From positions 9,269,001-9,333,000 of the forward strand of contig NC_135366.1 of NCBI RefSeq assembly GCF_051622035.1: a stretch of DNA of 64,000 nt, written 5' to 3'. The notes under the pieces are model-generated. The model searched no databases. It was not told where the DNA came from and worked only from the letters and a program-made list of their open reading frames with translations. The position numbers were made by a program, and so were the translations under genes. How positions within the stretch are numbered: the stretch's first letter is position 1; every line of letters begins with the position of its first letter. Source of the stretch: Arctopsyche grandis (lineage: Eukaryota; Arthropoda; Insecta; Trichoptera; Hydropsychidae). Shown piece after piece: positions 55,500 to 64,000 of this stretch.

Positions 55500-56313
55500 A
55501 ATTACAGACAGTACCCGACTATCACTGATTTTTCTCGATCGGGCGGGCGGGGAGACACTTCTCGCACGAACGTGCGAGCAGAAAAAAAACATTTGATAAA
55601 AAAAAGTACAATCAACGAGTGGTCTACGTTGAAAAATATTTCGAAGAATTGAAATCGAAAAATAAAAAAAGTCGAGAGCGACCCGACCCGCCCGGCCGTC
55701 GGTGCCGAGCGACAGTAGGATTAGGATATTTTCACAGAATCATAAACTTAACGGCGAGTGGCCCATTAACTGACAAATATTTACAACGCTATAATTAAAC
55801 AAAAAAATAATATAATAAAATATAAACGCCCATCCTCTCACTTGTCGCGTATGGCCTAAGAAAATCAAAATAATAATATCCGTTCTAATAAATTCGACAA
55901 CTTTATATATATATATATATATCATTAAATATGAAGACATCTACAAAACGTTATCGAACAACAATAATAATAATAATAATTATAAAAAGGATCGCATCGA
56001 ACGGTGGAGAGGTTAAACTTAACTATATCATAGTCGCTAATTTGTGAAAGATTTATTACAAAACGAGTGCGCTTAGGCCAGAAACAATCCTTAATCGTAC
56101 AATTGTTATAAAAACTAACGGAAAAAAATGAAAAATTCCCGTAAATCAAAACTTGCAACTTACTCACTACTATTTACAAGAGATACAGGAGGAGACGTGG
56201 TGCGTTGGGGATGAGGGTGAGGGCGAGGGCGAGTGCGTGTGCGAGAATCCCCGCGCGACGTGCACCGCTCAGAGTGGCGGGATGTCGATGTCGTGCGCGG
56301 GGAAAGCCGCGTC
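55500..56313 (-). other. Probable Sox 3' UTR and downstream region
   Basis: Downstream of the Sox stop codon the minus strand shows an AATAAA polyadenylation hexamer at 56057..56052, followed by AT-rich sequence with (ATT)n and a short (AT)n tract at about 55903-55921. A second GC-rich patch at 55530-55715 includes a perfect CTCGCACG-AA-CGTGCGAG stem-loop (55561-55578). It may be a longer 3' UTR or a separate conserved block. No coding potential seen. Confidence 0.4.
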
Positions 56314-57528
56314 TCACATCAACGGCAAAGCGCGTTCCGGAGCGTACAAAGGCGCCACGGGAGCCCTGGACTCTGGATCCGGCACGTGGTACATGTTGAT
56401 GATGTGACTCAAGTCCGGCTGTCCATACTCGCGTTTCATCCCTCCGCCAGGCCCAGCGTCCACCCCGTACTCTCTCTTCATGCCGGGCCCGGCGCCCGCC
56501 TCAACTCCATACTCCCTTTTCATCCCCAACAGCATATGCGCGTCCGTCGCAAACTCGCGCTTCATCGGCGGACCGGGAGACAGCGGCTCCGATTTAGCAC
56601 TGGATCCACTGGGACTGTGCGACTGGCACGACCCTTGCAAAGCGTACCCCCCCGGCGATCCCTGCGGCCCGTACGGCGATCCCGGTTGCTGCATGTACGG
56701 CGATCCCTGTCCAGGAGCCGTCGCGCCTCCATACATTCCATACCCAGAGTTCATATAATTCACTGAACCGTGTTGCATTTGACTCATGTCATACCGAGGA
56801 TAGCCGTACCCCGGCTGCTGCTGATACGCCGACTCGTGCATCATGTAACCGTTGGGCATGTATCCGTTGGGCATCTGGTACATGTCCCGCGAAGGCGTCG
56901 GCGGCTGCGACGGCGGCGCCCGCGAATCCGACGACTGCAAAAGCCCCCCGACTCCGACTCCAACACCCAGAGGATATTTATCCTGCTTCTTGGCCAGCGT
57001 CTTGGTTTTCCTGCGCGGACGATATTTATAGTCGGGATGCTCCTTCATGTGAACGGCGCGCAGACGTTTCGCCTCGTCGATGAACGGCCGCTTCTCAGTC
57101 TCGGACAGGTCCTTCCACTGCGCGCCCAAGCGCTTCGAGATTTCGGAATTGTGCATTTTGGGGTTGTCCGAAGCCATCTTCCGGCGTTGTCCGCGAGACC
57201 ACACCATGAAAGCGTTCATGGGCCGCTTGACGCGATCCAAGTTCTGGTTCTTGTTGGTGTTGTTGTTGTTGTTGGGCTGCGGCGCGTGCGTCTGGTGGGT
57301 CTGGTGGGCTTGGTGGGTTTGGTGGGCTGTCATGTGAGCGGGAGGGGAAGGTCCGGCCGAGGGTGGCGCGTGGAGGTGAGCTGCGTGGAGTGCCTGATGC
57401 TGGTGCTGCTGAAGACCCATCATGCCTCCGAGGGCGCCTAGCGAGCCGTACGAATGGTGCAGGCCGTGGTGTGGCGCCATGTTGCCGTGGAGGCTGCCGC
57501 CCTTCAGGTCTGTCTCCATCGTCAGCAT
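56314..57528 (-). CDS. SoxN: SoxB1 transcription factor (SoxNeuro-like), single exon, 404 aa
   Basis: Encodes a nuclear HMG-box DNA-binding protein that would bind ACAAT-type sites in the minor groove; SoxB1 proteins specify neural progenitors in insects and vertebrates. Seen: an N-terminal His/Gln-rich region (residues 15-85, with a [10 protein letters not shown] repeat and an Asn run at 86-90), the HMG box at about 98-176 starting [13 protein letters not shown] with the intercalating FM pair at 107-108, the SoxB tail PRRKTKTL at 171-178, then a long Gly/Pro/Tyr/Met-rich C-terminal activation region with GSPY and MPNGYM repeats and four MKRE(Y/F) motifs (322-367). The first ATG gives [11 protein letters not shown]; the second Met (residue 4) has a better +4 G, and the frame stays open a little upstream, so the start is not certain. 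Stop is TGA. The box is clearly SoxB1; SoxN rather than Dichaete/Sox21 is inferred from the group B1 post-box sequence and overall length. Intronless coding is usual for SoxB1. No frame damage seen. Long open frames on the opposite strand here are shadows of its GC-rich codons. Confidence 0.95.
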   Translation of the reverse strand: MLTMETDLKGGSLHGNMAPHHGLHHSYGSLGALGGMMGLQQHQHQALHAAHLHAPPSAGPSPPAHMTAHQTHQAHQTHQTHAPQPNNNNNTNKNQNLDRVKRPMNAFMVWSRGQRRKMASDNPKMHNSEISKRLGAQWKDLSETEKRPFIDEAKRLRAVHMKEHPDYKYRPRRKTKTLAKKQDKYPLGVGVGVGGLLQSSDSRAPPSQPPTPSRDMYQMPNGYMPNGYMMHESAYQQQPGYGYPRYDMSQMQHGSVNYMNSGYGMYGGATAPGQGSPYMQQPGSPYGPQGSPGGYALQGSCQSHSPSGSSAKSEPLSPGPPMKREFATDAHMLLGMKREYGVEAGAGPGMKREYGVDAGPGGGMKREYGQPDLSHIINMYHVPDPESRAPVAPLYAPERALPLM

Positions 57529-57767
57529 GTCGTCTTCCCGCGGCGCGTACAGTTTGGCGTCGTGCGTAATTCTCCAATAGATTCTGAATTTAGTTGTGAT
57601 GTTCGATGATTAGATGATCGGTTCGAGTTCGAGTGCGTGTGTGTATAAGCGCGGCGCGTCAACGACGTCCGAGCCGCATCAGCGGCAGTTAGAGATGTTG
57701 CTCTCGGATGAGTGTCGAACGGTCGGTGAGTCGGTCAGAGTTAGCGGCAGTCGCTATAGTGATGACT
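57529..57767 (-). promoter_or_regulatory. Sox gene 5' UTR and candidate initiator
   Basis: On the minus strand an arthropod-type initiator match TCAGTC lies at 57769..57764, which would put transcription start near 57767 and give a 5' UTR of about 239 nt. A weak TATA-like CTTATACA lies nearer the ATG (about 57640). An upstream 5' intron, known in some insect SoxN genes, cannot be excluded. Inferred from motif only. Confidence 0.35.
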
Positions 57768-58080
57768 GAGTGATCGGTGGTGGAGACACCCGCGCGGCGC
57801 GGCGCACCTCCCCGTAATGCGGGTGCTGTGAGCGCGCGCGCCGCGCCCAACCAAACGCGCCGGCCAATCACAGCCCAGAGGCGGATCCAACTCCCCCTCC
57901 ACTCACTCGCCCCCCCCCCCCCCCTCCCCCCTATCCCTCTTCCCGCTTCCCCTCCACGGCGCGCTTGCCGCTCAAGGGCAAATAACCCCGAATTGAAAAC
58001 ACGCGCTCCACTAACGTTGCACACGCACGCATCCACATGGCGATGCCAACACACCACACCACACCACACCACACCACACA
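57768..58080 (-). promoter_or_regulatory. CpG-rich upstream promoter region of the Sox gene
   Basis: This is one of the most GC- and CpG-rich noncoding stretches of the window. It includes CGCGCGCCGCG around 57835-57845, a CCAATCA box on the plus strand near 57864, a poly-C run at about 57910-57922 and a short (CACAC)n satellite at 58045-58080. Position directly upstream of the Sox gene suggests a proximal promoter. Open frames on both strands here are compositional and have no recognisable domain. Confidence 0.4.
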
Positions 58081-58371
58081 CAAACGTATCAACATATATT
58101 ACTACAAACCCTATCATCCTCTATTTTTTTTTGCACTCGACTTGTCAGTTTCATTGCTAACACTGTGCACGAATGTTTTATTTGCTTTGAATATCAATTT
58201 GGCATACGGTTTGGTTTATACGGTCAAGAAAAAATTACCGTCTAATACGGTGGTGGTTCTCGGGCGAAATTTTACCGTGGCCGCACAGGTGATAATAGTG
58301 GAAATGTCTGGTGGCCGCACCAAATTTAATCAAATAAATTAAAGTTACAAAAAAAAAGTGGATCAATTTAT

Positions 58372-59050
58372 TCATAAAATAAAAGAAATTTTAAGCCGCA
58401 TTGCTGCTTTTAAGTTTGCGTCTGTCAGCTGGTTTCTAAATTTGTTTTTAATAAAGTGCATTACACTGAATGATCTTTCGCAATATGCGGTAGTGGGAAT
58501 AAAAATAGACAATATTAATAAAGCAATTGTTGTCAAATCTTTATATTGGTTTGTTTCACTGTCAATGAATATTTCCGACCAAAATTTTTGAACCGAAATA
58601 TTATTAAAATGGTTATTAAGTACTTGATCATGACTATTTTACGTTGGCCCAGTTAATTAATCTCAATACTGAAAATGGTTTTGATCTATTTTGTAGTACT
58701 ATGAAATTTTCATTTGTCATCATAATAAAAGGGGAATATACAAAAGAAACAGTTATTCAATTCTTCGAACCTTTTATCAAGTTCCAGATTCAGAGATTTA
58801 AGATACTCCATTATTTTAAGTTTTAATTTCAATTTTGAAGTCGTTTCTGTCATCTTATCTATGAAATCACTAACAGAAGATAAAATTGAAAAAAATTGTC
58901 ATTTTCAACTTCTGCCACAAGGCTTTTCGCTATAATTTTTAGTTTGTCATTGATGAGCATGGTTTCTATTATTGTTAAGTTACTTTTTTGTAATTTTTCA
59001 TATTCGAATATTCCATTCGAATATCGAATATCGAATAGTAGCTTTAAATT
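58372..59050 (-). pseudogene. hAT transposase relic, C-terminal half
   Basis: The minus strand is open from about 58640 to a TGA at 58372-58374 without a start codon and reads FWSEIFIDSETNQYKDLTTI, ALLILSIFIPTTAYCERSFS, VMHFIKNKFRNQLTDANLKA, AMRLKI. This is the dimerisation region of GTF2IRD2/SCAND3-like hAT transposases (CER.FS.M..K...R..L.D..L...+RI). Further 5' in other frames: MTETTSKLKLKLKIMEYLKS and ETMLINDKLKIIAKSLVAEV. Frameshifted and 5'-incomplete. A hAT-like end (GGTGGTGGTTCTCGGGCG) lies downstream at about 58247-58264. It sits only about 0.8 kb upstream of the Sox coding start. Confidence 0.8.
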
Positions 59051-59216
59051 ATTTATTTGTAGTTGAAGTTCAAGATATTATTAAAATTTTAAGAGAATCA
59101 TTATCCGGAACATCAAATGGAGCTAAATGTGCTGTAGATTGAAAATAAAAAAACAAGTTCGTATAAAAAGTATTCGAATATTCGGATTTGGGAGGCCTAG
59201 TAAGTATGTATTATTG

Positions 59217-59350
59217 AAAACAAATCAAAGTTTCTATAACGACGATTCGAATTATATGTATGTATATATATTTTTGGATTCTAATAAATTTAATAAAAAA
59301 CAAATGTTATTATTATTTATTTACTGGGCGAAGCCGGATAAAACAATTAG
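59217..59350 (+). mobile_element. Helitron 3' end, copy C
   Basis: Shares GAAAACAAATCAAAGTTTCTA, AATTTAATAAAAAACAAATG and GGGCGAAGCCGGATAAAAC with copy B and ends ATTAG followed by T (CTAG with one change). Confidence 0.75.
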
Positions 59351-59486
59351 TTTTACACAAAGAAAAAGGAGAGAGAAAAAGAAACAAATTACAATAAAAT
59401 TAGTACAAAACTAAATAAGAATAATGTATACACACATACACACACCTACATACATATATGTACATACACTCACATGCATACACACT

Positions 59487-59492
<6 letters not shown>

Positions 59493-59580
<88 letters not shown>
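59493..59580. repeat. (AT)n microsatellite
   Basis: AT dinucleotide repeat, preceded by (CA)n/(TACA)n sequence and followed by CGCATGCATTG. Confidence 0.97.
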
Positions 59581-59582
<2 letters not shown>

Positions 59583-59606
59583 GCATGCATTGTATACACA
59601 CACAGT

Positions 59607-59705
59607 TTGAAGTTGAAGTGTATCTTTCAGTTGGTAATGTATTTTGATTAGTTGGAATATATTCCATCTGACCTGGCAGCAACTATCTGTAACAACTATC
59701 AACCA
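59607..59705 (+). mobile_element. Fragment of the Tc1-like TA element family
   Basis: CAGTTTGAAGTTGAAGTGTATC, then AGTTGGAATATATTCCATCTGACCTGGCA match the left part of the element at 60068. Confidence 0.65.
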
Positions 59706-59740
59706 ATTGTACTCAAAAAACAATTTTTATATCAAAGTGC

Positions 59741-59813
59741 TAGGGTGGCGACCTGGCTCCAAAAATAGTACCAGGGTGGCGACCTGGAGTGACCTAGCCC
59801 GACTACACCACTG
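59741..59813 (-). mobile_element. Terminal fragment of the 705-bp hAT MITE family
   Basis: The minus strand begins CAGTGGTGTAGTCGGGCTAG (59813 downward) and continues with two AGGTCGCCACCCTGG copies, matching the left end of the element at 5331. Only the end is present. Confidence 0.75.
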
Positions 59814-59877
59814 GCTAATATATATTTCTTTCGATCGATCATTGCTCTAAAAGTTTATATATATCTAATATTATAAC

Positions 59878-60054
59878 AGTTTTTGTGATTTTTCTTTTTT
59901 GTTTGCTTTATATTACTATGTGGTGCTCACTGTACATGGAATATAATATTTTCATTTATATTTGTATATTTTTTGTCTCACTGTACTGGTTTTTTGCCAA
60001 CATAAATAAAATAAAATAAATAATCAAAATAATAGTTTATTGATTGCCTAAATT
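59878..60054 (+). mobile_element. LINE-type repeat, copy 1
   Basis: TTTTTCTTTTTTGTTTGCTTTATATTAC, ACATGGAATATAATATTTTC, TTTTTTGTCTCACTGTAC and the ATAAATAAAATAAAATAAAT tail are shared with 62646-62840 in the same orientation. Homology continues about 35 bp past the tail (GTTTATTGATTGCCTAAATT). Confidence 0.85.
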
Positions 60055-60067
60055 GGTAGAAATGTTA

Positions 60068-60633
60068 CAGTTGAAGTGTATCTTCTAGTTGGTAATATAT
60101 TTTGGCTAATTGGAATATATTCCATCTAACCTGGCACCAACTACCGTTATACATACATAGTTGAAGTGTATTTTCAGCTGTAATATATTTCGACTAGTTG
60201 GAATATATTTTGTAAAGTAAGTTGTATAATAAGTTGTAAGTTGTATATGTATACGTAAGTTGATTCAAATGGCGAATAAAATTCCAACTGGTCAAAATCA
60301 ACTTAAAATCAATCTCAACTATAAGTTGTATGGAGACGCTAGTTTTTCGTGAAAGCGTTACTCCACCAGTAAATTGAGTTGGAAAGTCACAAATTGTTGT
60401 TTTGAACATATATTTTATCGTAATATAATAATATTAACGCATTATTGAATTCTAAAGCATTCGTAAAAACATCAGAGCCGTCAAAAATCAAATGTTGTAT
60501 TACAACTGGTGCACATTTTTGAAAGTGTATTTTGGCTCTTAGAGTTATAATTTACTAGTTGATTTGTATTCGAATATGAATTACCTAAAACTCCAATTGG
60601 AATATATTACAACTGAAAATACACTTCGAACTG
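60068..60633. mobile_element. Tc1/mariner-like MITE with TA duplication, 566 bp
   Basis: Left CAGTTGAAGTGTATCTTCTAG and, from the right, CAGTTCGAAGTGTATTTTCAG, with inverted similarity continuing through GTTG(G)TAATATATT. Flanked by TA at 60066-60067 and 60634-60635. A second left-end copy (GTTGAAGTGTATTTTCAGC) lies inside at about 60161. No transposase. Confidence 0.7.
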
Positions 60634-61445
60634 TAACATATATATGTACGTATGTATATAATAAGCATGATTTATTTTAATACAATTTTCAAGAGTGTTA
60701 AAGATGAGATATTAGTGACGTGTCTATTAGATATTTTAATATCTAATTACATAGTTATAAATAGAGATATGCATAATCATTAAACTAGATATATAAATAA
60801 ATTAATTATAGGCAGAGTTAAGAAAGCAACAACTGCAGGAGGTGTTTTCCACAGGGGTACTCAAATCTATAATGCCCTTCCTGAAAACAAAAATGTGACT
60901 TTCAAACTCAATTTACTAATCGAGTGACCTCAATTTACTAACCTGGTATCAACTTATACATAGTTGACGTATATTTTCAGTTAATAAATACTATCTGAAC
61001 ATTAATGTAAGAAGTCCTTATGTCAAAAGTTGACGGATTCAATGTATTGGAAAGTACTTGTAAATTATTATATATTCAGTGCTTGAAATCGTTAATGTAA
61101 AACAAATAAGATACATATGTATATGCAGAATCTTAGTAGGGTAATTTTCCCTTAGAGGCAAAACAAATTAATTCAAATTCAAAATAATAAAAAGCTTGTA
61201 ATAAAGAATTCAATCATTATAAATTCCCAATTTATAGGTAATATCACGTTGAGTTTTAATTTAAAAATACTATGTATGTATGTATGTAATAAATATTGAA
61301 TATGTTTGTTATGCAGAGAGATTTATACTATCGATACCGCATACTTTCATATCTTTCTATATACATACATACATCTACATATGTATATAATATGCATTTG
61401 CATTTTATATTTACCAAAATTTAATGAAATCAATGAAATACAATT

Positions 61446-61483
61446 TGTCGGTGGGTATATACATATGTATATACCTACCGACA
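61446..61483. repeat. 38-bp near-perfect palindrome
   Basis: TGTCGGTGGGTATATACATA followed by TGTATATACCTACCGACA; one mismatched pair. Confidence 0.9.
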
Positions 61484-61559
61484 GTATAAAATTGTCATTG
61501 TTTTATAAAAAAAAAGTAGAATTTAAATTTTTTTTTTTTGCAATCGAATATCAGATTTG

Positions 61560-61800
61560 GCTAGGCATTTTTCATATTTTCGGGCGAGCGGGGGCACACA
61601 CATATTAAACGCGAGGCGTCAAACGAAAAGCAATGAACCTCAAAGAATTTACTAGCAAAGGATCGTGCTGAACGGGAGCATTGTGGGGCCCTAGAGCGGG
61701 GCACGGCGGCGCACAATGGGGGCCCCATACCGAAGCCGCTATAAACGGAATAATGCACTCGCACTTACAACCATCGCGGGCTCGATCTGCAACTGAATGA
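61560..61800. promoter_or_regulatory. GC-rich block with two facing Sox motifs, about 4 kb upstream of the Sox gene
   Basis: CATTGT (61679-61684) and ACAATG (61713-61718) face each other across GGGGCCCTAGAGCGGGGCAC. The block is much richer in GC than its flanks and has no supported coding. Candidate autoregulatory enhancer by position and motif; unproven. Confidence 0.4.
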
Positions 61801-62199
61801 ACTGTGCAGAGCAACAGATGCCGTTCTAAGCATTCAAACGTATTATCAATTCAAAGGTGTTTTCAAAACAGGTGCCTCTTACAATTTTTTCGTTTTTCTA
61901 TTATGTATAATCAAGCGCGGGGAATCATTGTCATTATCCAATTCAATACACAAATATGCGCCGCCGTACAGGTTTACAAAAAACGCGTAATTGAATTGTC
62001 CACATGTACGAATACAAAAACGAACATTTTATACATACACGGCACGGCACACCTATTCAATGCGAGAATACTCATCTCTACATTTTCATATGAATATTTA
62101 ATACATTTTTCAAATTGAAATAAATACTAACTAGTAGATATTTTAGGCTTTTTTTTCGGTTTTGAAAATATGCACATAGTTGAATTAAGCCCTTACGTT

Positions 62200-62840
62200 T
62201 TTAATAAAGTATCTTTATTTATATACCAAAAAAAAAAAAACCATAAGACTGATCTTGTAAGATTGCTGCCAACTATGAGCTTCAAGATCGCTAGTTTGTC
62301 TCATCGCAGAAAGGTTTCTGATTTGTTACTTTTATACAAGATTACTAATGGCATCTATCCTTGACACATCTGTTTTGAACGAAATTAATTTTAACTTTGA
62401 TGGCCGATTCACCAGATGTAGAAAACTGTTCTATCCACCAATTTGTCATAACAACACTTCATTTAATAGTACAATCGCACGTACATATATGCCGTCTTTA
62501 CGATTGTACCTACATACATATGGATGATTGTCCCGACCTTTTTGCTGACTCTTTCAGTACTTTTAAAGGTAAGGCGAAGAAGTAAATCTGTGGTTGATTT
62601 GCTTCTTTACCCTCATTATCATTCATTATTAATTTTAATGTAATTTGTAATTTTTCTTTTTCGTTTGCTGTATATTACCACGTGGTGCTTTCTGTACAAG
62701 GAATATAATATTTTCATTTATATTTGTATATTTTTTGTCTCACTGTACCGCTTTCTTTTTTTATATTTTATTCTGTATGTGTGCCAATTTAAATAAAATA
62801 AAATAAATACTCAAAATAAAAGTTTATTGATTGCCTAAAT
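62200..62840 (+). mobile_element. LINE 3' end, copy 2, with RT C-terminal relic
   Basis: Plus strand in two frames: LPTMSFKIASLSHRRKVSDL, LLLYKITNGIYP (to about 62362), then DTSVLNEINFNFDGRFTRCR and DCPDLFADSFSTFKGKAKK followed by TAA at 62583. These match the post-RT region of LINEs (L..RR...DL..LYKI.NG; R.TR; F..F+.+). The 3' UTR and AAATAAAATAAAATAAAT tail at 62790-62810 match copy 1 at 59.9 kb. Frameshifted, dead. Confidence 0.82.
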
Positions 62841-63639
62841 TTATTTGAAACGAAAACAAAAATACAATAATTTATGATTAACAGTCTTATAGGATTCTAA
62901 TTACGCAGTCATACGAAATTTCCAATACGAACTAATTTTAATCGAAAAACCGCGGATGCTCAAACTGTTTCTTATTATTAAAGTTCTCAAATCAGATTTT
63001 GAAATTCATTTGAATCATGTACGTAAATTTCAATAAAAATAAAACTTAATTTTATTCGAATTCCAATAAGATGTTATTATTTTTTACAATGTTATATATT
63101 TGGAAGTTTGTTATACATATGTATGTACATATATACAATGTTACATAGCATATGCAAATATATGTTATGTAATTTTAAATATAATAGTATCTATCAAATA
63201 ATCATAATATACTATTATAAAATTTATTGAAATTTACTATCTTTGGTTCAAACGTGAGAGCAAACGATTGCAGTAATTAGTGGTTGACACCTCCTCCCAA
63301 TTAAGGGTTATGCAGTTAGAAGCGCATGCACTCGCGATCACAAGAGGCGGTGAGCACTCCTACCGTGAAAATATTTAATTGATTGTTAAGGGTAGAATCT
63401 CAAAATATTTATTTCGTCGTTGAATTTTTCGCAGTAACAAACTCCTTTCAAATTTAAATTCAATTAATCAACGTTCTCAGATTGCGTACAAAATATTAAA
63501 GGTTAATTACGAAAGTAAAACTAGAATTCTGAAACCTTCACATTCAAGTAAATTCGCAAATAAGCGATTATATGGTGAACGGTATACATTTTTACATTTG
63601 GCGAACATCTCGAGCGCTTTTTGTGCAATATATAAAATT

Positions 63640-63960
63640 AAAAACATTAATTAACAGAATTTAATTCCGACGTTAAGATCCACTCCTGTCGTCAGTGTCT
63701 GCGACCGTTTCAGACGTACGTAAGCGCCGCTCGCCGCTGGTGAATAATGAGCTTTATCGTCTCTGTGCAATAAGGACCAAATTGGCGAGCGCCGTTGTTG
63801 AATGGTGCTGTGGCACCATAATGCGCGGTGCATTTCGCAACGATGAGCAATTTCTCTTTTCACACCGCGAGTTTACCACTTTTTTCATTATCTAATTTTT
63901 AATAATTGCCATTTTGACGAGCGGGCTCTGTGTGGGCGTGAAGCTGCGACTCGAGTGCTT
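63640..63960. other. GC-rich block at right edge, candidate regulatory element
   Basis: CGTAAGCGCCGCTCGCCGCTGG, GGTGAATAATGAGCTTTATC, GCTGTGGCACCATAATGCGC and TAATAATTGCCATTTTGACG: high complexity with ATTA cores. Frames on both strands (66 and 70 codons) lack domains. Confidence 0.3.
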
Positions 63961-64000
63961 GCCTCCGGTAACGATCGACTGTTAAACTGATTCTAGCATT

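Noticed and set aside
56770..57441. 223-codon plus-strand frame and other long frames opposite the Sox gene
   Set aside because: They are shadows of the GC-rich Sox coding sequence and have no domain; the HMG box frame is clearly the real one.
57689..58160. 127-142 codon frames in the Sox upstream region
   Set aside because: They overlap in opposing strands in CpG-rich low-complexity DNA, Arg/Pro/Gly-biased, no domain.

Overview
The window looks like a gene-poor, AT-rich stretch of an insect nuclear genome. Only one intact protein-coding gene is well supported: a single-exon SoxB1 transcription factor (SoxNeuro/Sox2-3 type) on the minus strand at 56314..57528. The absence of dense operons, the long (AT)n tracts, tRNA-derived SINEs, LINE 3' ends with AAATAAA-type tails, hAT, PIF/Harbinger and Helitron elements, and an arthropod-like SoxB1 protein all point to an insect. 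LINE 3' ends of the type GGCCAG...GGC..CCTGGTATAAATAAA resemble those I know from moths and butterflies, so Lepidoptera is my best guess, but this is inference.

Layout. 1-3.7 kb: a SINE cluster (one inverted pair), a short 17-bp-TIR MITE, a perfect 45-bp-arm hairpin and a PIF/Harbinger MITE with TAA duplication. 4.4-6.05 kb: a minus-strand LINE 3' end, then a 705-bp hAT-type MITE that carries a LINE reverse-transcriptase fragment. 6-30 kb: mostly AT-rich DNA with isolated GC-rich, probably conserved blocks (about 10.5, 13.3, 16.3, 18.2, 20.4, 21.4, 24.4-25.1 and 26.4 kb), between which lie hAT relics, RTE and other LINE 3' ends, a fold-back element, a Helitron end and a MITE nested in a MITE, both with perfect 8-bp target duplications. 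30-36 kb: more AT-rich DNA, a GC-rich block at 33.1-33.4 kb and a tandem Helitron. 36.1-39.0 kb: a complete-ended hAT transposon inserted inside an (AT)n tract, its transposase broken by three in-frame stops. 39-56 kb: fold-back element, a diverged tandem duplication, a LINE RT fragment, more (AT)n tracts and AT-rich DNA. 56-58 kb: the Sox gene with CpG-rich promoter. 58.2-62.9 kb: a hAT transposase relic, Helitron end, Tc1-like TA element and two related LINE-type repeats. 61.6 kb and 63.7 kb: GC-rich blocks upstream of the Sox gene, the first with two facing Sox-type motifs.

How it fits together: the picture is one developmental regulator in a gene desert, with GC-rich blocks that may be its enhancers and transposon debris filling the space between. 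No new defence or enzymatic system was found. The most distinctive protein feature is a four-fold MKRE(Y/F) motif, a SUMO-consensus type sequence, spaced exactly 14 residues apart in the Sox C-terminal domain. The GC-block assignments rest on base composition and motif density only; no alignment was possible.
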